Both the position numbers and the translations under genes were made by a program. This document shows, one piece after another, positions 40,464 to 49,574 of a stretch of 64,000 nucleotides of DNA; position 1 is the first letter of the stretch; each line of letters starts with the position of its first letter. The notes beneath the pieces were generated by a model. It was not told where the DNA came from, made no database searches, and worked only from the letters and a program-made list of their open reading frames with translations. The DNA comes from Lientehia sp934351765 (GTDB lineage Bacteria; Bacillota; Clostridia; Lachnospirales; Lachnospiraceae), in contig NZ_JBQKGG010000005.1 in assembly GCF_052118925.1 (NCBI RefSeq), forward strand, positions 1-64,000, in the 5' to 3' direction.

Positions 40464-43094
40464 TTAGTTGTTCTTCTGAGCAATAGCTGCCTGTGCCGCT
40501 GCCAGTCTTGCGATCGGTACACGGAACGGTGAGCAGGAAACATAATCCAGGCCCAGCTTATTGCAGAACTCTACGGAGCTGGGGTCGCCGCCGTGCTCGC
40601 CGCAGATACCGCAGTGCAGGTTCGGACGGGTCTTCTTTCCAAGCTCGATTGCCATTTCCATCAGCTTGCCAACGCCACTCTGATCCAGCTTTGCGAAAGG
40701 ATCATTCTCGAAGATCTTGGCATCGTAGTAAGCATCAAGGAACTTGCCGGCGTCATCACGGGAGAAGCCGAAGGTCATCTGGGTCAGGTCATTTGTACCG
40801 AAGCAGAAGAACTCAGCATCCTTTGCGATGTCATCAGCTGTCAGAGCTGCTCTGGGGATCTCGATCATGGTACCAACTTCGTACTTCATATCGATGCCTG
40901 CTGCAGCGATTTCTGCATCAGCAGTCTCAACAACAAATTTCTTTACATACTTTAATTCCTTCTCATCGCCAACTAACGGAATCATAAGTTCAGGCTCGAT
41001 GCTCCAGTCGGGATGAGCTTTCTTTACGTTGATCGCCGCGCGGATGATAGCCTTGGTCTGCATCTTTGCGATCTCCGGGTAGGTTACTGCCAGACGGCAG
41101 CCACGATGACCCATCATGGGGTTGAACTCATGGAGACCTGCGATGATGGACTTGATCTGCTCAACAGTCTTGCCCTGTGCATCAGCCAGCTTCTTGATAT
41201 CAGCTTCCTCTGTGGGAACGAATTCATGCAGCGGCGGATCCAGGAAACGGATCGTTACCGGGCAGCCCTCCAGAGCTTCGTACAGCTTTTCGAAATCGCC
41301 CTGCTGTACCGGAAGGATCTTGTCCAGTGCTGCTTCTCTTTCTTCTACGGTATCGGAGCAGATCATCTCACGGAATGCGTCGATTCTGTCACCCTCGAAG
41401 AACATATGCTCCGTACGGCAAAGACCGATGCCTTCAGCACCCAGCTCACGGGCTTTCTTTGCGTCAGCCGGAGTATCTGCATTGGTTCTTACCTTCATGG
41501 TTCTGTACTTGTCAGCCCATGCCATGATTCTTCCGAACTCACCGGCAATCGCTGCATCTACGGTCGGGATTGCACCGTCGTAAATGTTTCCGGTTGTACC
41601 GTCAAAGGAGATTACATCGCCTTCATGGTATTCCTTGCCGGCAAGGGTGAATTTCTTATTCGCCTCATCCATATCGATGGCGGAGCAGCCGGATACACAG
41701 CATGCACCCATACCACGGGCAACTACAGCTGCGTGAGAGGTCATACCACCACGAACAGTCAGGATACCCTGGGAAGCCTTCATACCTTCGATATCCTCGG
41801 GAGAGGTCTCCAGACGAACCAGAACAACCTTCTCGCCTCTTGCTGCCCATTCCTTGGCATCATCTGCTGTAAATACAATCTTACCGCAGGCAGCACCAGG
41901 TGCGGCAGCCAGAGCCTTTGCGATAGGTTCTGCCTTCTTTAATGCTTCTGTATCAAACTGAGGGTGAAGCAGGGAATCCAGGTTTCTGGGATCGATCATG
42001 GATACTGCCTTTTCCTCGGAAATCATACCCTCATCAACCAGGTCACAGGCGATCTTCAGAGCAGCCTTTGCAGTTCTCTTGCCGTTTCTGGTCTGGAGCA
42101 TGTAAAGCTTCTTATCTTCAATGGTAAATTCCATATCCTGCATATCTCTGTAATGATCCTCCAGAGTATCGCAGATCTTTACAAACTGATCATAAACCTC
42201 AGGCATGGTCTCATGAAGCTGAGCGATCGGCTGAGGAGTACGGACACCTGCAACAACGTCTTCGCCCTGTGCATTCATTAAGAACTCACCCATAAGCTTC
42301 TTCTCGCCGGTTGCGGGGTTTCTTGTGAAGGCAACGCCGGTACCGGAGGTCTCACCCATGTTGCCGAATGCCATCATCTGTACATTTACTGCAGTACCCC
42401 AGGAATAAGGGATATCGTTGTCGCGGCGGTATACGTTTGCACGAGGGTTGTCCCAGGAACGGAACACAGCCTTGATTGCTTCCATCAGCTGTTCCTTGGG
42501 GTCGTCAGGGAAATCAGAACCGATCTTTGCCTTGTACTCAGCCTTGAACTGTCCTGCCAGCTCCTTCAGATCCTCAGCAGTCAGGTCAACGTCCTGTGTA
42601 ACACCCTTTTCTGCTTTCATCTTATCGATCAGCTGTTCAAAATATTTCTTTCCGACCTCCATAACAACGTCGGAGAACATCTGGATAAATCTTCTGTAGC
42701 AGTCCCAAGCCCAACGGGGATTTCCGGACTTCTTGGAAAGTACTTCCACTACATCCTCATTGAGACCCAGATTCAGGATTGTATCCATCATACCAGGCAT
42801 GGAAGCTCTTGCACCGGAACGTACCGATACCAGAAGCGGATTCTCCTTATCACCGAATTTCTTTCCGGTGATTTCTTCCATCTTGCCGATGTATTCCATA
42901 ATCTGTCCCATGATCTCGTCATTGATCTTCCTGCCGTCTTCATAATACTGCGTGCAGGCTTCTGTGGTAATAGTAAAGCCCTGAGGTACGGGAAGACCCA
43001 GATTGGTCATCTCAGCCAGGTTTGCACCTTTACCGCCGAGGAGTTCGCGCATGTTTGCGTTACCCTCTGTAAACAAATATACCCATTTTGCCAT
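40464..43094 (-). CDS. ppdK: Pyruvate, phosphate dikinase
   Basis: 876 residues, the full family length. It interconverts PEP + AMP + PPi and pyruvate + ATP + Pi. N-terminal ATP-grasp (KGANLAEMTNLGLPVPQGFTIT), the swivelling phosphohistidine domain with GGMTSHAAVVARGMG (catalytic His), and the C-terminal PEP/pyruvate TIM barrel with the Cys in LHCGICGEHGG are all intact. The start is ATG 43094 (MAKWVY); a TTG two codons earlier is less well spaced from GGAGGG. Together with pfp it supports a PPi-linked glycolysis. Confidence 0.97.
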   Translation of the reverse strand: MAKWVYLFTEGNANMRELLGGKGANLAEMTNLGLPVPQGFTITTEACTQYYEDGRKINDEIMGQIMEYIGKMEEITGKKFGDKENPLLVSVRSGARASMPGMMDTILNLGLNEDVVEVLSKKSGNPRWAWDCYRRFIQMFSDVVMEVGKKYFEQLIDKMKAEKGVTQDVDLTAEDLKELAGQFKAEYKAKIGSDFPDDPKEQLMEAIKAVFRSWDNPRANVYRRDNDIPYSWGTAVNVQMMAFGNMGETSGTGVAFTRNPATGEKKLMGEFLMNAQGEDVVAGVRTPQPIAQLHETMPEVYDQFVKICDTLEDHYRDMQDMEFTIEDKKLYMLQTRNGKRTAKAALKIACDLVDEGMISEEKAVSMIDPRNLDSLLHPQFDTEALKKAEPIAKALAAAPGAACGKIVFTADDAKEWAARGEKVVLVRLETSPEDIEGMKASQGILTVRGGMTSHAAVVARGMGACCVSGCSAIDMDEANKKFTLAGKEYHEGDVISFDGTTGNIYDGAIPTVDAAIAGEFGRIMAWADKYRTMKVRTNADTPADAKKARELGAEGIGLCRTEHMFFEGDRIDAFREMICSDTVEEREAALDKILPVQQGDFEKLYEALEGCPVTIRFLDPPLHEFVPTEEADIKKLADAQGKTVEQIKSIIAGLHEFNPMMGHRGCRLAVTYPEIAKMQTKAIIRAAINVKKAHPDWSIEPELMIPLVGDEKELKYVKKFVVETADAEIAAAGIDMKYEVGTMIEIPRAALTADDIAKDAEFFCFGTNDLTQMTFGFSRDDAGKFLDAYYDAKIFENDPFAKLDQSGVGKLMEMAIELGKKTRPNLHCGICGEHGGDPSSVEFCNKLGLDYVSCSPFRVPIARLAAAQAAIAQKNN

Positions 43095-43156
43095 GTTCAA
43101 TTCCCTCCTGTGTTAATTTAGACGCTAAATAGCAGGTCGGCCCACCTGCTGTTCCT

Positions 43157-43184
43157 ATTATACCATAATCATACTAGATGGCAA
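43157..43184 (-). promoter_or_regulatory. Promoter of ppdK
   Basis: TTGCCA (43184-43179) and TATAAT (43162-43157), spacing 16, with an extended TGG before the -10. The leader then carries a hairpin AGCAGGT...ACCTGCT (43131-43150). Confidence 0.65.
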
Positions 43185-43254
43185 ATATTTTTTCCGCCAT
43201 TTTTTATAGTTTTTGTATATTTTTCGAAACAATTTTTGTGTATTTTTTATCAAA

Positions 43255-44163
43255 TCACAAATTCGCCAAAATTCTCTCCAAATCGCGCACGGAAAAATGA
43301 TAATGCTCCTCGCAGAAATGACAGGACACTTCAACAGGCTTGCCTGCCCGGATCATATCCTCCAGTTCTTCTTTTCCGACACTGATCAGTGCCTTTTCCA
43401 CCCGCTCCTTCGAACAGTTACAGTAAAACCGGGTAGGAATCCGATCCATGATCTCCAGTCCGAACTCCCCCAGCACCTCCTTCAGGATATCCTCCGGTGC
43501 CATTCCGGTATCCAGCATTGACGTGATCGATGTGATCCCGGCCAGATGCTTTTCCAGCCGGTCGATCAGCTCGTCCTCTGCCCCCGGCATGAGCTGGATA
43601 ATAAATCCGCCTGCCTGGCGCACCGTATTTTCCCGGTTCATAAGTACCCCCAGCGCCACGCTGGAGGGCACCTGCTCCGATACCGCATAATAATATGTGA
43701 GATCCTCCGCCAGTTCTCCGCTGACCAGCTCGATCTGTCCGGAATAAGGCTCTTTTAAGCCGATATCCTTAATAACTGTCAGTGTTCCGCGTCCCACAGC
43801 CCCTGCAACGTCCAGCTTTCCTTTTTCATTGGCATGGAGCAGTACCTCCGGATTGCCCACACAGCCCTTCACGTCACCGTTCGCTTCTGCAGTCACCGTA
43901 ATGCTTCCGATGGGACCGTCCCCCTGTACCCGCAGCGTCAGTACATCACTGTCATTCTTCATGGTGCTTCCCATCATCGCTCCTGCCGTCAGAAGCCGTC
44001 CCAGCGCCGCTGTTGCCACCGGGCTGGTGTTATGACGCACTCTCGCTTCCTCCACCAGGCTTCTGGTCGTTGCCGCAAAGGCGCGGATCCTGGCGTCTGC
44101 TGCCGTAGCGCGGACAATATAATCCTGATAACCGGCTGTTTCCTGTATTATTTTATTTTCCAT
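43255..44163 (-). CDS. hslO: Hsp33 redox-regulated chaperone
   Basis: 302 residues. A cytoplasmic holdase activated by oxidation. The N-terminal domain is typical (DYIVRATAADARIRAFAATTRSLVEEARVRHNTSPVATAALGRLLTAG). The redox switch is complete: CNC in FYCNCSKERV and CHFC near the end, the four zinc-binding cysteines. AAGGAATTTGCT precedes the ATG. No partner gene is adjacent in an obvious operon; the methyltransferase upstream on the same strand ends 36 bases before it. Confidence 0.96.
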   Translation of the reverse strand: MENKIIQETAGYQDYIVRATAADARIRAFAATTRSLVEEARVRHNTSPVATAALGRLLTAGAMMGSTMKNDSDVLTLRVQGDGPIGSITVTAEANGDVKGCVGNPEVLLHANEKGKLDVAGAVGRGTLTVIKDIGLKEPYSGQIELVSGELAEDLTYYYAVSEQVPSSVALGVLMNRENTVRQAGGFIIQLMPGAEDELIDRLEKHLAGITSITSMLDTGMAPEDILKEVLGEFGLEIMDRIPTRFYCNCSKERVEKALISVGKEELEDMIRAGKPVEVSCHFCEEHYHFSVRDLERILANL

Positions 44164-44199
44164 ATAGCAAATTCCTTTCTGAGTTTTTTCTGTTCCTGC

Positions 44200-44991
44200 T
44201 CAAATCTGATCCGGCTTCTTTCCGTGTTCTCTTAATACCACATAAACCCGCTCGCTGTCTGCCTTCGGCTCTTCCTTCGTGAATGCCTCATAGCAGGCTT
44301 CCCAGATCAGTCCGGCTTCTTTCGCCGCCCGCCGGATTTCCTCCAGGCGATATGCCTTCTGATAATGGACTTCCTCATATTTGTAATACAGAGGCTCTTC
44401 TTCGTCTGCTTTCACAAAAACTGCCAGCTCATACTCATTGATCCGGCTTTCCCGGTCATAATAATTATCCCAGATGAAGCTGGCCTCCTCCCGGTTTTCT
44501 GCGATCGTGCGATCGCCTAAAAGCTCCTGATATTTATACTCTGTGTTCAGATCAAAGATAAAGACGCCGCCCGGATCCAGATAATTATTGACCAGCTTCA
44601 TCACCTTCACCAGATCCTCATACTCGGTAATGTAATTCATGGAATCGCAGATGCTCACGATCCCGCCCACGGTTCCGTAAAGTTCAAATGCCCGCATATC
44701 CTGCAGCAGATACAGGATATTCTTTCCGGAGACCGCCCGTTTTTCCATGGCGATATCCAGCATCTCCTCCGAATTATCAATCCCGATCATATCATATCCG
44801 GCATCGTCCAAAAGCTCCGTCAGGCTCCCCGTTCCACAGCCGAGATCCACCAGAAGACAGTTCTCACAGCCATATTCCTTTAACAGTCCTGCCAGATATT
44901 CCGCCCACTCCCCGTAGGGAACATTATCCATAAACTGATCATACACCTCCGCAAAGCCGGTGTATGCCACTCGCTCCTCTTCTATTTTCAT
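44200..44991 (-). CDS. Class I SAM-dependent methyltransferase
   Basis: 263 residues. Motif I is LLVDLGCGTGSLTELLDDAGYDMIGIDNSEEML, followed by LYLLQDMRAFEL and GGIVSICDSMNYI, which is the Methyltransf_25 pattern. The C-terminal beta-rich part (YYDRESRINEYELAVF...) is found in a Firmicutes group of unknown substrate, sometimes compared with CgeB/UbiE-like enzymes. ATG 44991 (MKIEEERV) follows GAGAGG at seven bases; longer readings overlap the upstream terminator. Likely co-transcribed with hslO. Confidence 0.85.
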   Translation of the reverse strand: MKIEEERVAYTGFAEVYDQFMDNVPYGEWAEYLAGLLKEYGCENCLLVDLGCGTGSLTELLDDAGYDMIGIDNSEEMLDIAMEKRAVSGKNILYLLQDMRAFELYGTVGGIVSICDSMNYITEYEDLVKVMKLVNNYLDPGGVFIFDLNTEYKYQELLGDRTIAENREEASFIWDNYYDRESRINEYELAVFVKADEEEPLYYKYEEVHYQKAYRLEEIRRAAKEAGLIWEACYEAFTKEEPKADSERVYVVLREHGKKPDQI

Positions 44992-45033
44992 CAGAACACC
45001 TCTCATTCCGGACGAGTATACCATAGATTGAAA

Positions 45034-45118
45034 GAAAAAAAAAGGAGGTATAAGTTTTCTCATTCCGGGCATACTGTAACCAGTACCAAAGAAAAGAGAA
45101 ATACTTATCCTCCCCTTT
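45034..45118 (-). terminator. Terminator of the zinc-ribbon membrane protein gene
   Basis: Minus strand: GGAGGATAAGT, a loop of about 48 bases with a small inner hairpin, then ACTTATACCTCC and nine T. Confidence 0.8.
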
Positions 45119-45167
45119 TGAACCCCTGCAGGTGCGCGTTCGCCGCGTCCCTGTGGGGGATGTTAAT

Positions 45168-46103
45168 TTAATATCTTTCCGTCTTATAAGCGCCGCTTTT
45201 ATTTTTATACATACCGTATGCGATTGCGGTACTGGACGCAGCCGCCATAAGGAGCCCCCCTGTCAGCTCAGTCCAGTAAGCTCTGGCGATCTCGCCATAC
45301 TCCTGCATCAGACCGGGAAGGGCCTGGTATGCCTCAAAAAATGTAATATCGTACCCTTCCAGTGCCTTTTTGAGTTCGATCGTATAACAAATATTCTGAG
45401 CAAAATACAGCGCTGCCATGGTCATAAGAATACTGATAATAATTCCTGCTATATTGATTTTTCCACCAAACTTCTCATAGCCCTTCAGCGCACAGACCGA
45501 GCCGACCACGCCGGCGAGTCCGGCAATATACCCCAGCTGATAGATCAGAACCCATACCGCACCTCCTAGAAGGGCTCCGAACAGGGCGCCCACCAGACCG
45601 GTCACCATATTTCCCTTTTTTGCCTTGATTTCCTGACGGTTCTGCTCCAGGTTATTGCATATATTACTGTAACATTCCTCGCAGATAAAATCCATGGCCC
45701 CATTGATACTGGTAAGTGCAGCCGGAACTTCTTTTCCACAGCAGCCGCAGCAGGTCACATAACCATTCCGCATGAAATACTCTGCGGTCTGATCCAGAAC
45801 CGCACGTACCTTCTGTGCAGCCCCTGTCATCGTCCGCAGGACGATCGTAATCTTTTTTCCGTCATAATGTCCCGCTTTGATCTTCCGGATTCCCGCACGA
45901 AGCTCCTTCAAAAATTCCTCGGCAGACACCGCCGGCGGAAGCGCTCCTTCCCTGGCATCCATGATAATCGTCCAGCTTCCGGCCTCCGGAATATCCGGAC
46001 ATACAACCGTGTGAAATCCGCCGACTTCGCCCTGAAGGACATTTTTCGGCCGCTCCTCCAGATGATCTCTCCCTGCAATCATCTGTACCATTGTCTGTTT
46101 CAT
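45168..46103 (-). CDS. Zinc-ribbon membrane protein of unknown function
   Basis: 311 residues. Residues about 1-115 are a soluble domain (MKQTMVQMIAGRDHLEERPKNVLQGEV...). A zinc-ribbon-like cluster follows: VTCCGCCGKEVPA ... FICEECYSN. Then come four to five membrane spans (about 165-300). I do not recognise the family. The Cys cluster suggests a small metal-binding module on the cytoplasmic side. GGAGGAACTGGG precedes the ATG. It has its own terminator and lies between the methyltransferase and the DUF3786 operon. Confidence 0.7.
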   Translation of the reverse strand: MKQTMVQMIAGRDHLEERPKNVLQGEVGGFHTVVCPDIPEAGSWTIIMDAREGALPPAVSAEEFLKELRAGIRKIKAGHYDGKKITIVLRTMTGAAQKVRAVLDQTAEYFMRNGYVTCCGCCGKEVPAALTSINGAMDFICEECYSNICNNLEQNRQEIKAKKGNMVTGLVGALFGALLGGAVWVLIYQLGYIAGLAGVVGSVCALKGYEKFGGKINIAGIIISILMTMAALYFAQNICYTIELKKALEGYDITFFEAYQALPGLMQEYGEIARAYWTELTGGLLMAAASSTAIAYGMYKNKSGAYKTERY

Positions 46104-46174
46104 CCCAGTTCCTCCTTTTTTCTCCTTTTTTCTCTCATCTTATAAAGCCGCAAAGTGCTCTTTCACATCCGCTT

Positions 46175-46858
46175 TCACCTTTTGTCTGTCAGATATCTCT
46201 GAAACGTCCGCATACAATCGCTCCCTAACATCACAACATTCTCCGGGTGAATGAAATCGGTAACATTTTTATCATAAAGGATCGTGATCTTCGCCGGAAA
46301 CTCCTCATCTCCGTCCCAGAACACAACCCGCATGGGGACTCCGGGAAATGCCTGTACCTGAAATCCGGCATCCCCATAGGGAATCGGCAGAAATCCCTGT
46401 TTTTCCCCTGCTTCCCGAAACTCCTTCAAATGGCCGGAAAAGCTTTCCGCAAACGGGATCAGTACCTGATTCCGGAATGCCAGGTCAAAAACACCGGCAC
46501 TCTTCACATCCCGAAAATTCACCCATTCTCCGGAATTGACTGCTCCCTCTCTGGAATAATAAAAGTAATTATAAAATGCCATGGATTCATCAAAGCCCGG
46601 ACGATATTCCGTCTTTTCCGGACAGGTGATCTCCCCGGTTTTCCGGTCGATCCGGTGCAGTACGCCGAAATACCGAAGCAGAATCTCGTTCTCATCATAC
46701 GTATTGATGTGAAGCTTTCTGCAGATAGCTTCCTGATCCCAGGTCAAAAATTTTTTCCGCCACTCCTCCACCACCTTCGTATAATTGGAATCGGGGCCGC
46801 TTCTTCCGCCCCAGGCGCCCTCACCGTTCATCCATACGGTCTGATCCTGTTCTTTCAT
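46175..46858 (-). CDS. DUF3786 family protein
   Basis: 227 residues. The region GEWVNFRDVKSAGVFDLAFRNQVLIPFAESF... and MRVVFWDGDEEFPAKITILYDKNVTDFIHPENVVMLG match DUF3786, a cytoplasmic family common in anaerobes and often near corrinoid or Fe-S proteins; no activity is known. I take ATG 46858 (MKEQDQTV); the ribosome site AAAAGGA is 12 bases away, and a GTG start 15 codons earlier overlapping nfo is possible. It is the last gene of the run that starts with the TetR regulator. Confidence 0.75.
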   Translation of the reverse strand: MKEQDQTVWMNGEGAWGGRSGPDSNYTKVVEEWRKKFLTWDQEAICRKLHINTYDENEILLRYFGVLHRIDRKTGEITCPEKTEYRPGFDESMAFYNYFYYSREGAVNSGEWVNFRDVKSAGVFDLAFRNQVLIPFAESFSGHLKEFREAGEKQGFLPIPYGDAGFQVQAFPGVPMRVVFWDGDEEFPAKITILYDKNVTDFIHPENVVMLGSDCMRTFQRYLTDKR

Positions 46859-46880
46859 CTGTTTTCGCCGTCCTTTTCTT

Positions 46881-47744
46881 TTATTTTTCCTGCCTGTCGG
46901 CACAGGCTTTCAGAAACCGGATCTCTTCGGCCCATCCGGCATCATCGTTGGGCGTTTCCAGAATACAGGGAAGTCCCTGCAGGGCCGGATGGTTTACAAT
47001 CTGCCGAAAGGTCTCCTTCCCGATGGTTCCCTCGCCCAGTCTGGCATGACGATCCTTATGGCTCCCCATGGGATTTAAGCTGTCGTTGGTATGAAGCGCC
47101 TTCAACCGGGAAAGGCCAATGACCCGGTCAAATTCCTCCAGTACACCGTCCAGATCATGAACAATATCATAGCCGCCGTCCCATACATGACAGGTATCAA
47201 GGCAGACTCCCATCTTTTCCGGCTCCTTCACCTGATCAATAATAGCACGAAGCTCCTCGAAACGGCCGCCTACCTCGCTTCCTTTTCCTGCCATAGTCTC
47301 CAGCAGTACGATCACCTTCTGCTCCGGCCTTATGATGGCATTCAGGGTCTCCGCGATCAGTCGGATTCCCTCTGCACTTCCCTGTCCCACATGGCAGCCC
47401 GGATGAAAATTGTAATAGATCTGAAGCTCCGGTATCGCATCGTTCATGACCTGATCCAGCCTCCCGATATCCTCCGTCATGGTCTCCCGTGCAAAGATCC
47501 GCAGTTCCTCTTTCGCCGCACAGGCATTGAGGGTATACGGAGCATGGCCCACTATGGGACCCAGCGGCCGCTCCAGGAACTGGTTCCGAAAGGCCTCCGC
47601 ATCCTCCGGATCAAAGGCCTTCGCCTTTCCTCCTCTGGGATTTCTTGTGAAAAATGCAAACGTATCTCCCCCCAGCTTTTTGATCTGCCTTCCCATGGCG
47701 GCATAGCCTTTTGACGAAGAGATATGACTTCCTGCGTAGATCAT
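46881..47744 (-). CDS. nfo: Endonuclease IV (AP endonuclease)
   Basis: 287 residues, the family length. It cuts DNA 5' to abasic sites in base excision repair, using three zinc ions. The TIM-barrel metal ligands are visible: GSHISSSKGY, GHAPYTLNACA, NFHPGCHVG, LLETMAGKGSEVG, CLDTCHVWDGGYD, HTNDSLNPMGSHKDRH and ILETPNDD. AAAGGAGG precedes ATG 47744. It sits downstream of plsY in the same direction (60-base gap), an unexpected partner for lipid genes, so the link is probably only positional. Confidence 0.96.
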   Translation of the reverse strand: MIYAGSHISSSKGYAAMGRQIKKLGGDTFAFFTRNPRGGKAKAFDPEDAEAFRNQFLERPLGPIVGHAPYTLNACAAKEELRIFARETMTEDIGRLDQVMNDAIPELQIYYNFHPGCHVGQGSAEGIRLIAETLNAIIRPEQKVIVLLETMAGKGSEVGGRFEELRAIIDQVKEPEKMGVCLDTCHVWDGGYDIVHDLDGVLEEFDRVIGLSRLKALHTNDSLNPMGSHKDRHARLGEGTIGKETFRQIVNHPALQGLPCILETPNDDAGWAEEIRFLKACADRQEK

Positions 47745-47804
47745 TCTTTCCTCCTTTGACCGCATCTGCTCTGCAACAGAAACAGGGAGGTCTCCCTCCC
47801 TGCA

Positions 47805-48443
47805 TCAATGATTTGTGGTCTCCTTGATCTTTTTCCATTCTTCCTGCGAGCCAAACCGTGCTCCCTCCCAGTTTTTCCGCATGACAATCAGGGCGATCAC
47901 CATGTTTCCGATACAGATACCCGGATATTTTCCCACAAACAACTCAATCGTTGCTGCAATTCCAAAAATTCCAAAGGTATAAACGCTTTTCCGCTCATTG
48001 GGACGGATCTCCCGGAAAAACAGCATGGCAATGTAAATGCCAGCCAGCAGAAAAACACTCTGGCTGAACCGTACAATTCCCAGAAGCACCCCAAAGCTCA
48101 CAGCGATCGCCTTTCCGCCGTGGCTGTTTTTCCAGAGCGGATAGGCATGTCCGATGACCGGTGCAGCCAGGATTCCGGCAAAAAACACGCTGGCCGGCGT
48201 AAGAAACCTCGTTGCCCAGACTACCGGCAGATATCCTTTTCCGATATCAAATAAAAGGCACACAATTCCAACCGGAACTCCAGCGTATTTCATAACATTT
48301 GCCGTTCCCGGATTATGATCCTCGCTCACCTTTGTGATATCGATCCCTTTCAGATATTTCGGAAGCAGATAACCGTTCATCACACTTCCCATCACATATC
48401 CCAGCGCCGCAAACAACAGCGCTTCCAACATTTTAAGACTCAT
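47805..48443 (-). CDS. plsY: PlsY-type glycerol-3-phosphate acyltransferase
   Basis: 212 residues with about six spans. PlsY transfers acyl groups from acyl-phosphate to glycerol 3-phosphate, the first step of phospholipid synthesis. The motif 1 region reads SEDHNPGTANVM (family consensus S-x-N-x-G-x-x-N-x-x-R), so two positions differ from the consensus. Motif 2 appears as GKGY and motif 3 as NSHGGKAIA. The deviations suggest a paralogue; a canonical plsY may exist elsewhere. It is 12 bases downstream of a glycosyltransferase gene and so likely part of a glycolipid operon. Confidence 0.8.
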   Translation of the reverse strand: MSLKMLEALLFAALGYVMGSVMNGYLLPKYLKGIDITKVSEDHNPGTANVMKYAGVPVGIVCLLFDIGKGYLPVVWATRFLTPASVFFAGILAAPVIGHAYPLWKNSHGGKAIAVSFGVLLGIVRFSQSVFLLAGIYIAMLFFREIRPNERKSVYTFGIFGIAATIELFVGKYPGICIGNMVIALIVMRKNWEGARFGSQEEWKKIKETTNH

Positions 48444-48455
48444 CTCTAGTCCCTC

Positions 48456-49574
48456 TTATCGCTCCTTGCAGAACGCCTCCAGGTAATCACAGATGGTCAC
48501 TGCCGCTTCCGCATTGATGTAATGCTTCTGTGCTTCTCTCATTCGCTCCTGCTCTGCCTGGTTATGAAGCAGCTCCAGCACCCGTTCACCGGCTTCCCGG
48601 TCACTCTGTGCTGCCGCAGACATTCCATGCTCGGAAAAAAACGCGGCATTTTTCGTCTCACAGCCGGGGATTGGCGCTGAATGTACCAGCGGAATTCCCT
48701 TGGCCGCCGCCTCCGTGGTCGTAAGACCGCCAGGCTTTGTCACCAGCACATCGCAGATATCCATATAAAGATCGACCTGTGTGGTGAAATCAAGCACCTG
48801 AACCATTTTATGTCCCTTGAACTCTCTGCGAAGCTTTTCTTTTAATTTATGATTATTTCCACCGAGAATAATGATCCGCCCATCCTCCGGCAATCCCTTT
48901 TCGATCACCTCGATCATGTCAGCGATATTTCCGAAGCCCATGCTTCCGGTCATGACCAACACCACCGGTCCGTCCGTTCCGATTCCCAGTCCACGTCTTG
49001 TTTCCAGCTTTTCCTTCCGGCTTCGAAACTTCTTCGACACCGGAATTCCCGTCACAACCAGCTTGGATTCCGGGATTCCCCGGTCAATATACTCGCAGGC
49101 CAGTTCTTTACTGGGAATAAAATACCGGTCCATCTCTGTCTCCTCTGTAAAGGGGATACAGGTATAATCTGTTGCTACGAAAAAACAGGCCGGCCGGAAT
49201 GGATAATGTCTCCGGATATAAGTCACTGCCTCTGCCGGAAACAGGTGAGGCATAACGATACAGTCATAGCCTTCCTTTTTGATATAATCATACAGCTTCT
49301 GAGAATAGAACGTATTGGCCAGATATATCGGCGATTTTCGATGACTGGAGCTGATAACTCCCCCCGCCTTGTATGCCAGTCCGAACGCTGCCGGAAATGA
49401 CGTTGTTGTCTTTACATAAACCTTCGAAGCCCGCCCGGAGGTTTTGGGCCGCCCGAACCGTAATGTATCCAGCATTTTACAGGGAATTCCACGGCGCAGC
49501 AGCTCTTCTCTTACTGCTTTTCCCGCCGTATTGTGACCCTGGCCTGTATTGCAGGAAAGAATCAGTACCTTCAT
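48456..49574 (-). CDS. MurG/UgtP-type glycosyltransferase (diacylglycerol glycosyltransferase-like)
   Basis: 372 residues, GT28 family. N-terminal MGDG_synth region LILSCNTGQGHNTAGKAVREEL and C-terminal UDP-sugar site DVLVTKPGGLTTTEAAAKGIPLVH are clear. Relatives such as UgtP and plant MGD synthase add sugars to diacylglycerol at the cytoplasmic membrane face. Gly-rich GSMGFGN and GGNNHKL motifs are present. It overlaps the TetR gene by four bases (ATGA) and is followed by plsY after 12 bases, supporting a membrane glycolipid role. The sugar donor is likely UDP-glucose or UDP-galactose; not decidable here. Confidence 0.88.
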   Translation of the reverse strand: MKVLILSCNTGQGHNTAGKAVREELLRRGIPCKMLDTLRFGRPKTSGRASKVYVKTTTSFPAAFGLAYKAGGVISSSHRKSPIYLANTFYSQKLYDYIKKEGYDCIVMPHLFPAEAVTYIRRHYPFRPACFFVATDYTCIPFTEETEMDRYFIPSKELACEYIDRGIPESKLVVTGIPVSKKFRSRKEKLETRRGLGIGTDGPVVLVMTGSMGFGNIADMIEVIEKGLPEDGRIIILGGNNHKLKEKLRREFKGHKMVQVLDFTTQVDLYMDICDVLVTKPGGLTTTEAAAKGIPLVHSAPIPGCETKNAAFFSEHGMSAAAQSDREAGERVLELLHNQAEQERMREAQKHYINAEAAVTICDYLEAFCKER

